From Arachidicoccus sp. (lineage in GTDB: Bacteria > Bacteroidota > Bacteroidia > Chitinophagales > Chitinophagaceae), in the NCBI GenBank assembly GCA_028283605.1, contig JAPWKH010000016.1:1-64000 (forward strand): 64,000 nt of DNA, given 5' to 3'. The notes beneath the pieces were generated by a model. It did not search any database and was not told the DNA's origin. It saw only the letters and a list, made by a program, of their open reading frames with translations. This document shows positions 56,782 through 64,000 of the stretch, in pieces. Made by a program: the position numbers and the translations under genes. The stretch's first letter is position 1; each line of letters opens with the position of its first letter.

Positions 56782-57942
56782 TTAAAACGCCTCACTCATA
56801 GAAAAATAATATCCTGAAAATCTTTTTCCGTTAGGTAATTTTTGGCCTAAACCATAATCCAGTCTAAGCGTTAGGTCTTTTGCCAAATCGAAGAAATACC
56901 GTATGCCGGCGCCATAATTCGGTTTAAGAGAATGGAACGATATATTATCTTGCCCCCATACAGATCCATATCCGCCAAAAGCTACAACGGCAAAGCGCGG
57001 AACAAATCGATAACGTAATTCTGTTTGAGCCGCTGCCAAGTTTTTATCCCTGAACCTTCCTTGATAATATCCGCGCATAATGGTGGAGCTTCCCAATTGC
57101 GGATATAAATAAAACGGAATATTTTCGGAATAAACTCCCTGATAAATACTATTGAGGCCGAGCGTTACTCTCCGGCTCACAGGTATGAAATATCGGGCAT
57201 CAAAGTTGGAAAAAGTTCCATGAAAATTTTGTCCGCCAAATAAATCGGGCGTGTAGTTGAATGATAAATATTCATAGAGACCTTTTGTGGTGTAAGTAAC
57301 ATTATTCCGCGAATCGAACATTTGCCCTGCTCCAAAATAAATCTGCTTTCCGCCCGATGCTCCGTAATAATTATCTGTTGTAAGAATTCCTCCGACTGTG
57401 AGGTCGCGATAGGTATAATCTTCATAACCGGCGCGAAGACCTACATAAAAATTCTTTGCTACTTTTTTATCCGCAGCCAAAATCAATTTTGCGCGCTTTT
57501 CATCTACTTCATCTTTGTTTTCGGATGAAGTATTGTTGCCAATTCCGTAAAAATCGTATGGATAATTTCTGTAACGAAATTCTGTGTAATAATGGTATTT
57601 ATTTTGTTTGCTCCAGATATCGGCAATGGCTTTTACGCCCGTTTGATTTTTTGTTGTATGAGTTACCAGAAAGTTTAAGGTGGATACGCGCGTTTGCCGA
57701 TCGAATTTATCAGTATAAAAAGAAAATATGCCCGTAACACCGTATTCCAAGCCCATTTCGGGAGAATACGCTCCGATAGGAAATAGGAAAAAATTATTTT
57801 TCCTTACAGAATCTTTTTCGTTGGATAAATAATGATGCATAAGTTTTTTAAGCCATGAACTATCCTGTGAAAAAGAAATATTGCTATATAAGCAAAATGC
57901 AGCTATAAAAAGAACTGCATTCCTTGTAATAATCATTCGCAA
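56782..57942 (-). CDS. Omp85/BamA-like outer-membrane barrel protein
   Basis: 386 residues with a signal peptide (AAFCLYSNISFSQ) and a C-terminal 16-strand-like barrel. It lacks POTRA domains. The loop STIMRGYYQGRFRDKN matches the VRGF/Y-type motif of the Omp85 family, and the chain ends in phenylalanine. Role unknown; such short members may export lipids or proteins. It converges on the desaturase gene. Confidence 0.8.
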   Translation of the reverse strand: MRMIITRNAVLFIAAFCLYSNISFSQDSSWLKKLMHHYLSNEKDSVRKNNFFLFPIGAYSPEMGLEYGVTGIFSFYTDKFDRQTRVSTLNFLVTHTTKNQTGVKAIADIWSKQNKYHYYTEFRYRNYPYDFYGIGNNTSSENKDEVDEKRAKLILAADKKVAKNFYVGLRAGYEDYTYRDLTVGGILTTDNYYGASGGKQIYFGAGQMFDSRNNVTYTTKGLYEYLSFNYTPDLFGGQNFHGTFSNFDARYFIPVSRRVTLGLNSIYQGVYSENIPFYLYPQLGSSTIMRGYYQGRFRDKNLAAAQTELRYRFVPRFAVVAFGGYGSVWGQDNISFHSLKPNYGAGIRYFFDLAKDLTLRLDYGLGQKLPNGKRFSGYYFSMSEAF

Positions 57943-57953
57943 AAATAAACATT

Positions 57954-59522
57954 TTATCTTACACCTTTCATCAACTTTCTAATGAATGGCGCGCACGCAA
58001 TTAAAAGTACGCCTGCTGCAACGCATATCCAAGCCATTTGTTTATACCCGGCTGTATAATCTATCAATCTGTCCATATCGGTTGTAGCTGCTTTATCTGA
58101 AGACATTGCGGCGCCTAATAATCCTGCACCATATTGGCCATAAGCGCTTGCTAAAAACCACATGCCGATCATTACGCCTTGCAGCTTTTTCGGAGATAAT
58201 TTTGTAACTATCGACATACCAATCGGAGACAGACAAATTTCTGCAATGGAGATCAATAAATAAGCAAATGTAAACATGCCAAGCGATGCTTCAGTGCCTT
58301 GGTTGTTTGCTGTAAATCTTAAATAGAAAAAGAAGAAATAAGAAGCCGCCATAAACAAAAAACTGATGCCGAATTTGTTGATTGTATTCGGTTCTGCTTT
58401 TCTTTTTGACATCCAAATCCAAACCATTCCGGCAACCAGACCAAGAAAAATGATGAAAAATGAATTGGCGGAATTGTTTACCATATTCGGATCGAGATTA
58501 AGAAAGCCGAACATGGTGTGTGATAAATTCTTTTCTGCAAATATTGCCAGTGAACCGCCTGCTTGTTCAAAGAAAGTTTCAAAAACGAAATAGAAGAAGA
58601 TAAAAATAAATGCCGCAAACAATTTTGATTTTGCCCCTTCTTCTTTCTGGCGAAATACCTCAAACAAAAAATAAACAATGGCGACTGCCGCAAGCACATA
58701 CATGAAGATAGATGTAAAACTTGCATTTTTAATTAATATCAAAATAATAGGAATAGCAATAATGCCGCCTGCATACACCGCGTATTCTTTCCATACAGAA
58801 TTTGTATTTTTAACCGGTGTATCCACTTCTACCTTTTGCAATGTATCGTTAATATCTACGATGTGTAAATTGTCATTTGCATTTGGTTTGTTGCCAATGG
58901 GTTTGATGAATTTTTTCGTCAGTAAAAAAGTAATTAATCCGATAATCATCACACTTCCCGAAGCAATGAAAGCATATGACCAACCAAACTCCGGAGACTT
59001 GCCAAGATATACGCAAACAATACCGCCAAGTAAAGCGCCTAAATTAATGCCCGAATAAAAAAGGCTGAAACCCGCATCGCGCCGCACATCGCCATCTTTG
59101 TACAGCCAGCCTACCATGGAAGTAATATTAGGTTTGAAAAAACCGGTGCCGATAACGCTACATGTAATACCTAAATAAAATAAACTATGTGGATTGGACG
59201 CAATAATAAAATTGCCGACAATCATTACCAATGCACCAAACACAAGCGAACGCTTGAACCCCAGAACCTTATCTGCAAACATCCCTCCTAAAAATGTAAA
59301 CGCATATACAAAAGCCTGAATTGTTCCGTATTGAAGATTGGCAGATTTTTCAGAAAGCCCCAAACCTCCGCGCACCTGATCTACCATAAAAATGGTGAGT
59401 ACGCCGCGCATGCCATAGAAACAGAATCGCTCCCACATTTCCACTAAAAACATATACCAAATCTGTTTGGGATATTTTCCTTTAAAATCTTGTATTTGTG
59501 CTAAAGTCAGGTCTTGAGACAT
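57954..59522 (-). CDS. POT-family proton-coupled peptide transporter
   Basis: A 522-residue MFS transporter for di- and tripeptides. The signature EMWERFCFYGMRG (ExxERFxYYG type) is in helix 1, and FYSGINLGALLGG (PTR2 motif) in helix 5. About 14 helices, as in bacterial POT proteins with the two extra linker helices. Confidence 0.92.
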   Translation of the reverse strand: MSQDLTLAQIQDFKGKYPKQIWYMFLVEMWERFCFYGMRGVLTIFMVDQVRGGLGLSEKSANLQYGTIQAFVYAFTFLGGMFADKVLGFKRSLVFGALVMIVGNFIIASNPHSLFYLGITCSVIGTGFFKPNITSMVGWLYKDGDVRRDAGFSLFYSGINLGALLGGIVCVYLGKSPEFGWSYAFIASGSVMIIGLITFLLTKKFIKPIGNKPNANDNLHIVDINDTLQKVEVDTPVKNTNSVWKEYAVYAGGIIAIPIILILIKNASFTSIFMYVLAAVAIVYFLFEVFRQKEEGAKSKLFAAFIFIFFYFVFETFFEQAGGSLAIFAEKNLSHTMFGFLNLDPNMVNNSANSFFIIFLGLVAGMVWIWMSKRKAEPNTINKFGISFLFMAASYFFFFYLRFTANNQGTEASLGMFTFAYLLISIAEICLSPIGMSIVTKLSPKKLQGVMIGMWFLASAYGQYGAGLLGAAMSSDKAATTDMDRLIDYTAGYKQMAWICVAAGVLLIACAPFIRKLMKGVR

Positions 59523-59704
59523 ATTTATAATTAGTATTTAAAATATAGATTAATTTTTCAAATATATAGATTTGTTGTGATTGGAAAACAAATTATAATA
59601 AGTCCGGTAAATAAATACTTATTGAAATTATTTGGACTTTTTAATTTGAGTACTAAAAGAACCCGGAGCGTTTAAACATTTAAAGCGAATACGTTAAAAT
59701 AATA

Positions 59705-59724
59705 TTCGACCCTGTCGGGGTCGA
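59705..59724. repeat. Short GC-rich hairpin
   Basis: TTCGACCC and GGGTCGAA are perfectly complementary with a 4-base loop. It may be a transcription stop or a dispersed palindromic element between the POT gene promoter region and the solo cassette. Confidence 0.5.
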
Positions 59725-59801
59725 ACGTTTGTTGTTTAAAATTTCATATAAATGTATAATTCCTTTGGGATTATAATCTTAATTTTTTAAAGTCTGAACA
59801 A

Positions 59802-59884
59802 TGGTTCGGAACTTGGCTTTCTGGAGGGAAAATCCGCAGGAACTTTCACGCTTGAACGCCAGCCCGCCTGACGCCAAAACCTGT
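59802..59884. repeat. attC-like spacer F
   Basis: CTTGGC...GGAGGGAAAATCCGC, AGGAACTTTCACGCTTGAACG and CCAGCCCGCCTGACGCCAAAACC follow the same order as in spacers B and D, with close identity in the central and right parts. The left arm is more diverged. Confidence 0.6.
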
Positions 59885-59904
59885 GTTAGTGGTATGTGCT
59901 TCTA

Positions 59905-60591
59905 TCATTCTTGTTCAACTCTTTCACAAAATTGTATTGCCTCCTTGCATTCAATATCAATATAGTCATACATTTTGAAAAATTGGGTATTAATTGTCCA
60001 AACAAACCGATATTCACATTGGTCTTGATATTTTTTTTCTTTCAGGAACATTAGGTCAATACCATTACCGAGAATTTCGTTAGTTCTTTCATTCCCTTTT
60101 TGTCCGCCTATTATTATTGTTCCTTCTGGTCCAGTAAAGTCATTAATGTCCATACCTGGAATTAATTTCTTAATCACTCTATGTTCTCTATAGTTGCAAA
60201 ATCCTTGAAATGATTGCTTGAAGCCAAGAATTGCGTTTGAGACCGCAACGGAAAAATCTAGTGGTTTTACAATTCTAAAACAGGTTTCTGTTTTGAAAGT
60301 TTGTCTTATTAAGTCTGACTCGATTATACTGCCACAAAGCATATATCCATCACTCCCAACATTTGACATTACGTGAAATTGAAGGCCTGATTTATCAGTT
60401 GTTCCTGTTATACTTCCGCTTCCTTCATTTTTGTCTCCACGAATTTCGTCTGGATATTCTCTGAATTTTTTGAATGAACTTAGTCTTAAAATACCTTTTT
60501 CAAAAAATAAGTCAATAAATTCTTTGTCCATATACCGATAAATATTCGGTAAGTAAATGTCTAATGGTTTTCCCGTCTGTAAACTAATCAT
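59905..60591 (-). CDS. Cassette-borne protein, DUF2971-like
   Basis: A 228-residue soluble protein. YMDKEFIDLFFEKGILRLSSFKKFREYPDE near the N-terminus and QCEYRFVWTIN near the C-terminus resemble DUF2971-type proteins, which are frequent in mobile and defence-linked regions and of unknown function. It fills the solo cassette, with its 3' end next to the spacer, as expected for an attC cassette. Confidence 0.68.
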   Translation of the reverse strand: MISLQTGKPLDIYLPNIYRYMDKEFIDLFFEKGILRLSSFKKFREYPDEIRGDKNEGSGSITGTTDKSGLQFHVMSNVGSDGYMLCGSIIESDLIRQTFKTETCFRIVKPLDFSVAVSNAILGFKQSFQGFCNYREHRVIKKLIPGMDINDFTGPEGTIIIGGQKGNERTNEILGNGIDLMFLKEKKYQDQCEYRFVWTINTQFFKMYDYIDIECKEAIQFCERVEQE

Positions 60592-60693
60592 TATTGTCTA
60601 TTGTGTGTCTTTTAGCATTACCACTAACTTGTGGATATGCGCAACCTTTACGAATATGCTTTGAAATTAATCAAGTCTGAACAACTTCATTTA

Positions 60694-61869
60694 TTATTCA
60701 TTTATCTGTCGCGCAATGGTTCTTATATGTACAAGCCAAAGAACAAATAAAACAATTGCTGCAGAAAGAATCGTTATCCAAGAAATATAGGGATTGATTT
60801 CCATGCTTTGCGTGCCCAGAAATTTATATAATACGAATTGTAATAAGGATAGAATGATCAATACCAAAAACATGATCACAATATTGAGCGGGAAAAGCTG
60901 TTTCATCATAAAACGCTTTAATTGTTTTGGCGATGAGCCTAAAGTTATCAGCAATTTTATTTCTTCTTTACTGCTGGCAATCGTTAATTCTATAAACAAG
61001 CTGAATACAAGCAATGCAAACACCAGCATGGCAACGCCCGTAAACCATGAAATGCGCACTACAAAAGCAACTACTTTTCTGTATTTACTGAAGCGTGTTT
61101 TATCTGTGTCGGTGGACAGATGATGTGTTTGAAGATAATCAGTCAATTGCGGATTACTCGGATCTTTGGTTCGTATTACGATGCGCGATGCGCCTTTGGG
61201 CGCTTCTGTCGCGAAGTTTTTATTTGCCCAATCCATAAATGTCTGCGGCACGAGTATGGAAGAAATCCTGTCGCTGAAACCTACAATTTTTGCATAAAAA
61301 TTTTTAGCGCCCAAAGGCGTTTGAATACTTAATTGTATGGGAATATTCTTGATAAGGTCTTGCGAAAGTTGCGGTAAATTTTGTGAGCTGGCAAAGCCGA
61401 AATTATATAGATCCAAAAACATATTGGGAATCACAATAGGTATAAACTGAGAATTATCGTCCCACTTCCAATCATCACTATGAACGTCCAAAAAATTATC
61501 GTGTACGCTTTCGAAAAAGAGGTCGGTATAAAAGGGCAAATTGGTGCCGCCGTTTGCAGAAACTTTAAAGCGGCTGGGCGTTACAACGCCGACAGCATCT
61601 ATAAAAGGTTGTTTCTTTAAATCGTCAATTTCATTATCATTCAGCTGTGTTTTGCCGCGCGTTTCGTCATTCACAATTTTATTTACCACCAAAAAATTGG
61701 CAATGCTATCCTGCACATTATTTCCATGCAGTAATTGATTGTAATTGACCTGTAACTGTATTGCTGCTAAGATTAACATTAGCGCAATTCCCAAACCGAA
61801 CATTGCCAGAATATATCGCAGGCGCCCGGCACTTTTTTTTATTATCTTATTTAATAAATCGTTCAGCAT
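60694..61869 (-). CDS. ABC transporter permease (FtsX/MacB-like)
   Basis: A 391-residue permease with one N-terminal helix (RYILAMFGLGIALMLILAA), a large periplasmic domain (about 45-270) and three C-terminal helices (about 275-385), as in MacB/FtsX-type mechanotransmission transporters. The cytoplasmic loop ITLGSSPKQLKRFMMKQ is typical. The ATPase gene 86 bp upstream on the same strand is its probable partner. Substrate unknown. Confidence 0.82.
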   Translation of the reverse strand: MLNDLLNKIIKKSAGRLRYILAMFGLGIALMLILAAIQLQVNYNQLLHGNNVQDSIANFLVVNKIVNDETRGKTQLNDNEIDDLKKQPFIDAVGVVTPSRFKVSANGGTNLPFYTDLFFESVHDNFLDVHSDDWKWDDNSQFIPIVIPNMFLDLYNFGFASSQNLPQLSQDLIKNIPIQLSIQTPLGAKNFYAKIVGFSDRISSILVPQTFMDWANKNFATEAPKGASRIVIRTKDPSNPQLTDYLQTHHLSTDTDKTRFSKYRKVVAFVVRISWFTGVAMLVFALLVFSLFIELTIASSKEEIKLLITLGSSPKQLKRFMMKQLFPLNIVIMFLVLIILSLLQFVLYKFLGTQSMEINPYISWITILSAAIVLFVLWLVHIRTIARQINE

Positions 61870-61955
61870 AAAATTGGGAATAAGAAAGGATGATTAATGA
61901 ATAAGGAGTAGCGAGTAATGAATAATGAGTAATAAACAATTTAGCAGATTTACCG

Positions 61956-62603
61956 CTATAGATTCAGTTTAATTGTATAGTTAAAATAATCATCTTCATC
62001 CAGGTCTGTCAATACCATGCCTGCATTGCGCCGCGAACATTCTTCGCTAATGAGCGCTGCGGCCTTATATGAATTATTATTATCTAAATGACTGAAAGGC
62101 TCATCCATTATTAATAATGAAAATGGCTGTATAAGCGCACGGATAATAGCGATGCGCTGCTGCTCTCCATAGCTGCAAATGCCGGCGCGTTGATTGAGTA
62201 TATGTGATACGCCCAATCGCTCTGCCATTTCATCAATCTTGCCAGATTCATAAAATGGTTTTTGTAATACACGGTTCAGCTCAATGTTTTCGCGTGCGGT
62301 AAGATTTTCAAATAATCTTAAATCCTGAAAAATAACGCTGATATTTTGCTGCCGGTTTGCGGCAAGTTCATCTCCTTTTATTTGCTGAATATTTTTATTA
62401 TCCCACAAAATATTTCCTTCGTAATCCGAACGGAGTTTGTAGATATAATGAATCAGCGTAGTTTTTCCGGTGCCACTTGGCGCTTTAATTTTTACAATTT
62501 TTTCCGGCTCAAAAGTGATGTTGCTATGCCAGACATCCGAAGGACGTTTGGATAAGTTTTCTTTTAAAGGAATCGGAATAATGTTGTTTAATGTTATTTG
62601 CAT
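61956..62603 (-). CDS. ABC transporter ATP-binding protein
   Basis: A 215-residue ATPase with Walker A APSGTGKTT (about 40-48), the signature region CSYGEQQRIAI and Walker B LLIMDEPFSHLD. The signature is CSYGEQQ in place of LSGGQ, a mild deviation. Probably works with the permease at 60694-61869. Confidence 0.85.
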   Translation of the reverse strand: MQITLNNIIPIPLKENLSKRPSDVWHSNITFEPEKIVKIKAPSGTGKTTLIHYIYKLRSDYEGNILWDNKNIQQIKGDELAANRQQNISVIFQDLRLFENLTARENIELNRVLQKPFYESGKIDEMAERLGVSHILNQRAGICSYGEQQRIAIIRALIQPFSLLIMDEPFSHLDNNNSYKAAALISEECSRRNAGMVLTDLDEDDYFNYTIKLNL

Positions 62604-62653
62604 GATACCAAAGATAAGGAAGAAGGCGATGAAATTTTTGAGATAAAATTACT

Positions 62654-63853
62654 TTAAGGATATAGCAAATATTTCTGCCGTATGCGTTTGAACTTCTTCA
62701 AATCTTTTTGCCAGCTTTTGCGAATTTGAATTTCTGTTTTACCGCTTATGATTTGCATCATCAATTTATCGTTACCGGCGAGTTTGTTGAAGAAAATAGT
62801 GGTGGGCTCATTTTCCTGCCCTATAAAAAAATGCTGCTTATCGGGAAATAATTTATAAGCAGCCAATAAATATTTTAATTCCAATTGATTGCCAAAAACA
62901 GTATCATGAATATTCCAGCCGTAACAAACTTTGCCGTAGAACTTTGATGAGGCAGCGCCTTGCGTTGGTTCGGGAATAAAGCTGTACAGGGATGAATCTA
63001 AATCCGGATGGCCTAATATTTCAAACGGATATTTTGTACCACGACCTTCGCTCAGGACGGTTCCTTCAAAGAAGCAAACGGACGGATATTTATATACCGA
63101 ACTCATAAATGGCAAATTCGGCGACGGCTTTACAGGCAATACATAACGGCTGCCATGCGTATAATTTTTGCAAGGAATGATTTTAATATTCACAGACTTT
63201 GGGTTATATCTTGTTTTGGTTTTAAGCCAATGCTCGCCGAGTAACATTTTTGCATATTCTCCGATAGTCATTCCATACACTACAGGAATTGGCTGCTCGC
63301 CTATATTGCTTGCGTATTTTCGGTTTAAAACCGGTCCGTCTATATAAAAGCCGTTTGGATTGGCACGGTCAAGGATTATTAATGGTTTGTGCAGATCAAT
63401 GGCTGCTTCCATGAAGCGCTGCAATGAAGACAAATAAGTATAAAAACGAGCGCCGACATCTTGCAGATCGAATAAAAATATATCTATATTTTTTGCATCT
63501 TCAGCGGATGGTTTTGTTTTGCTGCCGTATAATGATATGATTTTGATTCCGGTTTTTGAATCGGTTGTATTACTGATTTTTGCACCTGCATCTTCAATGC
63601 CGCGAAAGCCGTGTTCGGGAGCAAATACGCATGCAACATGTATGCCAAGCGATAGTAATGAATCTATCAACGAAACGCCTTTGATTTCTGAAGTTGGATT
63701 GGCAAATACGCCTACGTTTTTATTTTGTAATAATGGTAAATAATTTTCTGTTTGGTAAGCTGCCGGTTGTATTTGCTGCGCCGTTGTTTTTCCGCATAGA
63801 AGCATTATAATGAATGATATAAAAACTGGAATGTTTAATAAACAAAAAGACAT
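62654..63853 (-). CDS. DUF1343 / NamZ-like exo-beta-N-acetylmuramidase
   Basis: About 399 residues from the ATG at 63853, chosen because it gives a signal peptide (MSFCLLNIPVFISFIIMLLC) while the open frame further upstream is made of the GC-rich repeat. Typical DUF1343 segments: GVFANPTSEIKGVSLIDSLL, FAPEHGFRGIEDAGAKI, FLFDLQDVGARFYTYLSSL, ILDRANPNGFYIDGPVL and FFEGTVLSEGRGTKYPFE. Members (NamZ, GH171) release terminal MurNAc during peptidoglycan recycling. Confidence 0.9.
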   Translation of the reverse strand: MSFCLLNIPVFISFIIMLLCGKTTAQQIQPAAYQTENYLPLLQNKNVGVFANPTSEIKGVSLIDSLLSLGIHVACVFAPEHGFRGIEDAGAKISNTTDSKTGIKIISLYGSKTKPSAEDAKNIDIFLFDLQDVGARFYTYLSSLQRFMEAAIDLHKPLIILDRANPNGFYIDGPVLNRKYASNIGEQPIPVVYGMTIGEYAKMLLGEHWLKTKTRYNPKSVNIKIIPCKNYTHGSRYVLPVKPSPNLPFMSSVYKYPSVCFFEGTVLSEGRGTKYPFEILGHPDLDSSLYSFIPEPTQGAASSKFYGKVCYGWNIHDTVFGNQLELKYLLAAYKLFPDKQHFFIGQENEPTTIFFNKLAGNDKLMMQIISGKTEIQIRKSWQKDLKKFKRIRQKYLLYP

Positions 63854-63892
63854 CGCATGCTTTTGTTTAATATTGCTTTTATATAAGCATGA

Positions 63893-64000
63893 TTGTAACG
63901 GCGTGGAGCGCGTGAGGGATAGTAAGGGCGCGACAGAGTGGCGCGTGGAAATAGGCAATACATTTGATGATACGCGCAACGCCGGAGTGGTGCGGAGTGC
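63893..64000. repeat. GC-rich intergenic repeat, copy 2 (cut by the window edge)
   Basis: GTGAGGGATAGTAAGGGCGC at 63912-63931 matches the core of the repeat at 55468-55487 with one change, and GGTGCGGAGTG recurs near the edge. It lies just upstream of the NamZ-like gene and artificially extends its open frame. Confidence 0.6.

Larger units (their letters stand above)
59523..59904. other. Noncoding stretch with hairpins, ending in attC-like spacer F
   Basis: No gene. A hairpin TTCGACCC...GGGTCGAA is at 59705-59724, and ATAATTCC...GGGATTAT at about 59755-59774. From 59790 onward the region belongs to the solo cassette (direct repeat plus spacer F). Confidence 0.5.
59790..60684. mobile_element. 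Solo integron-like cassette flanked by 12-bp direct repeats
   Basis: AAGTCTGAACAA occurs at 59790-59801 and again at 60673-60684. Between them lie an attC-like spacer and one cassette whose ends match: GTTAGTGGTA (59885-59894) and TACCACTAAC (60619-60628). The cassette holds a single minus-strand gene. It is 20 kb away from the main array, next to the end of an ABC permease gene, and looks like a secondary-site insertion. Confidence 0.55.

Overview
The window looks like a chromosomal segment of a low-GC member of the Bacteroidota, most likely Chitinophagaceae or a close relative. The basis is a SusC/SusD locus run by an ECF sigma/FecR pair, bacillithiol synthesis (BshA) with a YfiT-type bacillithiol transferase, DUF1343/DUF2490/DUF4783/DUF6132-type proteins, a sphingolipid-desaturase-like enzyme and very weak Shine-Dalgarno sequences. 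No species can be named from the sequence alone.

Layout. 1-7.6 kb is housekeeping: a SWIM zinc-finger protein cut by the window edge, bshA, the rpmH-rnpA-yidD cluster, a TPR protein, phosphosulfolactate synthase, aroE, a DedA protein and tRNA-Lys. 8.5-18.7 kb is a polysaccharide utilisation locus: ECF sigma and FecR (divergent), SusC, SusD, an active-looking GH18, a GH18-like protein that has lost its catalytic residues, and a GH16-like enzyme. 19-22.2 kb is an accessory block of two related HEPN proteins, a SWIM-finger protein and an XRE regulator.

22.3-39.6 kb is the most remarkable part: an integron-like cassette array. Five gene modules are each bounded by inverted ends of about 14 bp whose variable bases match within a module but differ between modules (for example GTTATAGGCAGTTT paired with AAATTGCCTATAAC). 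They are separated by imperfect palindromic spacers that resemble attC sites. Nearly all cargo genes point away from a tyrosine recombinase at the right end, which points outward, as in an integron. The recombinase is XerC-like and appears to lack the insertion typical of IntI. Cargo includes a YeiH sulfate exporter with its LysR regulator, a 6.6-kb sulfide/persulfide detoxification operon, and small cassettes of unknown function. Three copies of one IS1182-type insertion sequence sit at the same point of three of the spacers, and a fourth spacer carries what looks like an IS footprint. One more cassette with the same kind of ends and spacer lies alone at 59.8-60.7 kb.

39.7-64 kb returns to core metabolism: an ABC ATPase, YfiT, GNAT, NUDIX, a NadR-like kinase, CbpA/CbpM chaperones, gpmI, BON proteins, ribBA, a UbiA-like protein, an epimerase, an L,D-transpeptidase-like protein, RidA, KatG, a eukaryote-like sphingolipid desaturase homologue, an Omp85-like barrel, a POT transporter, an ABC permease/ATPase pair and a NamZ-like muramidase. 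A GC-rich repeat occurs near 55.5 kb and again at the right edge. No rRNA genes or CRISPR arrays were seen.
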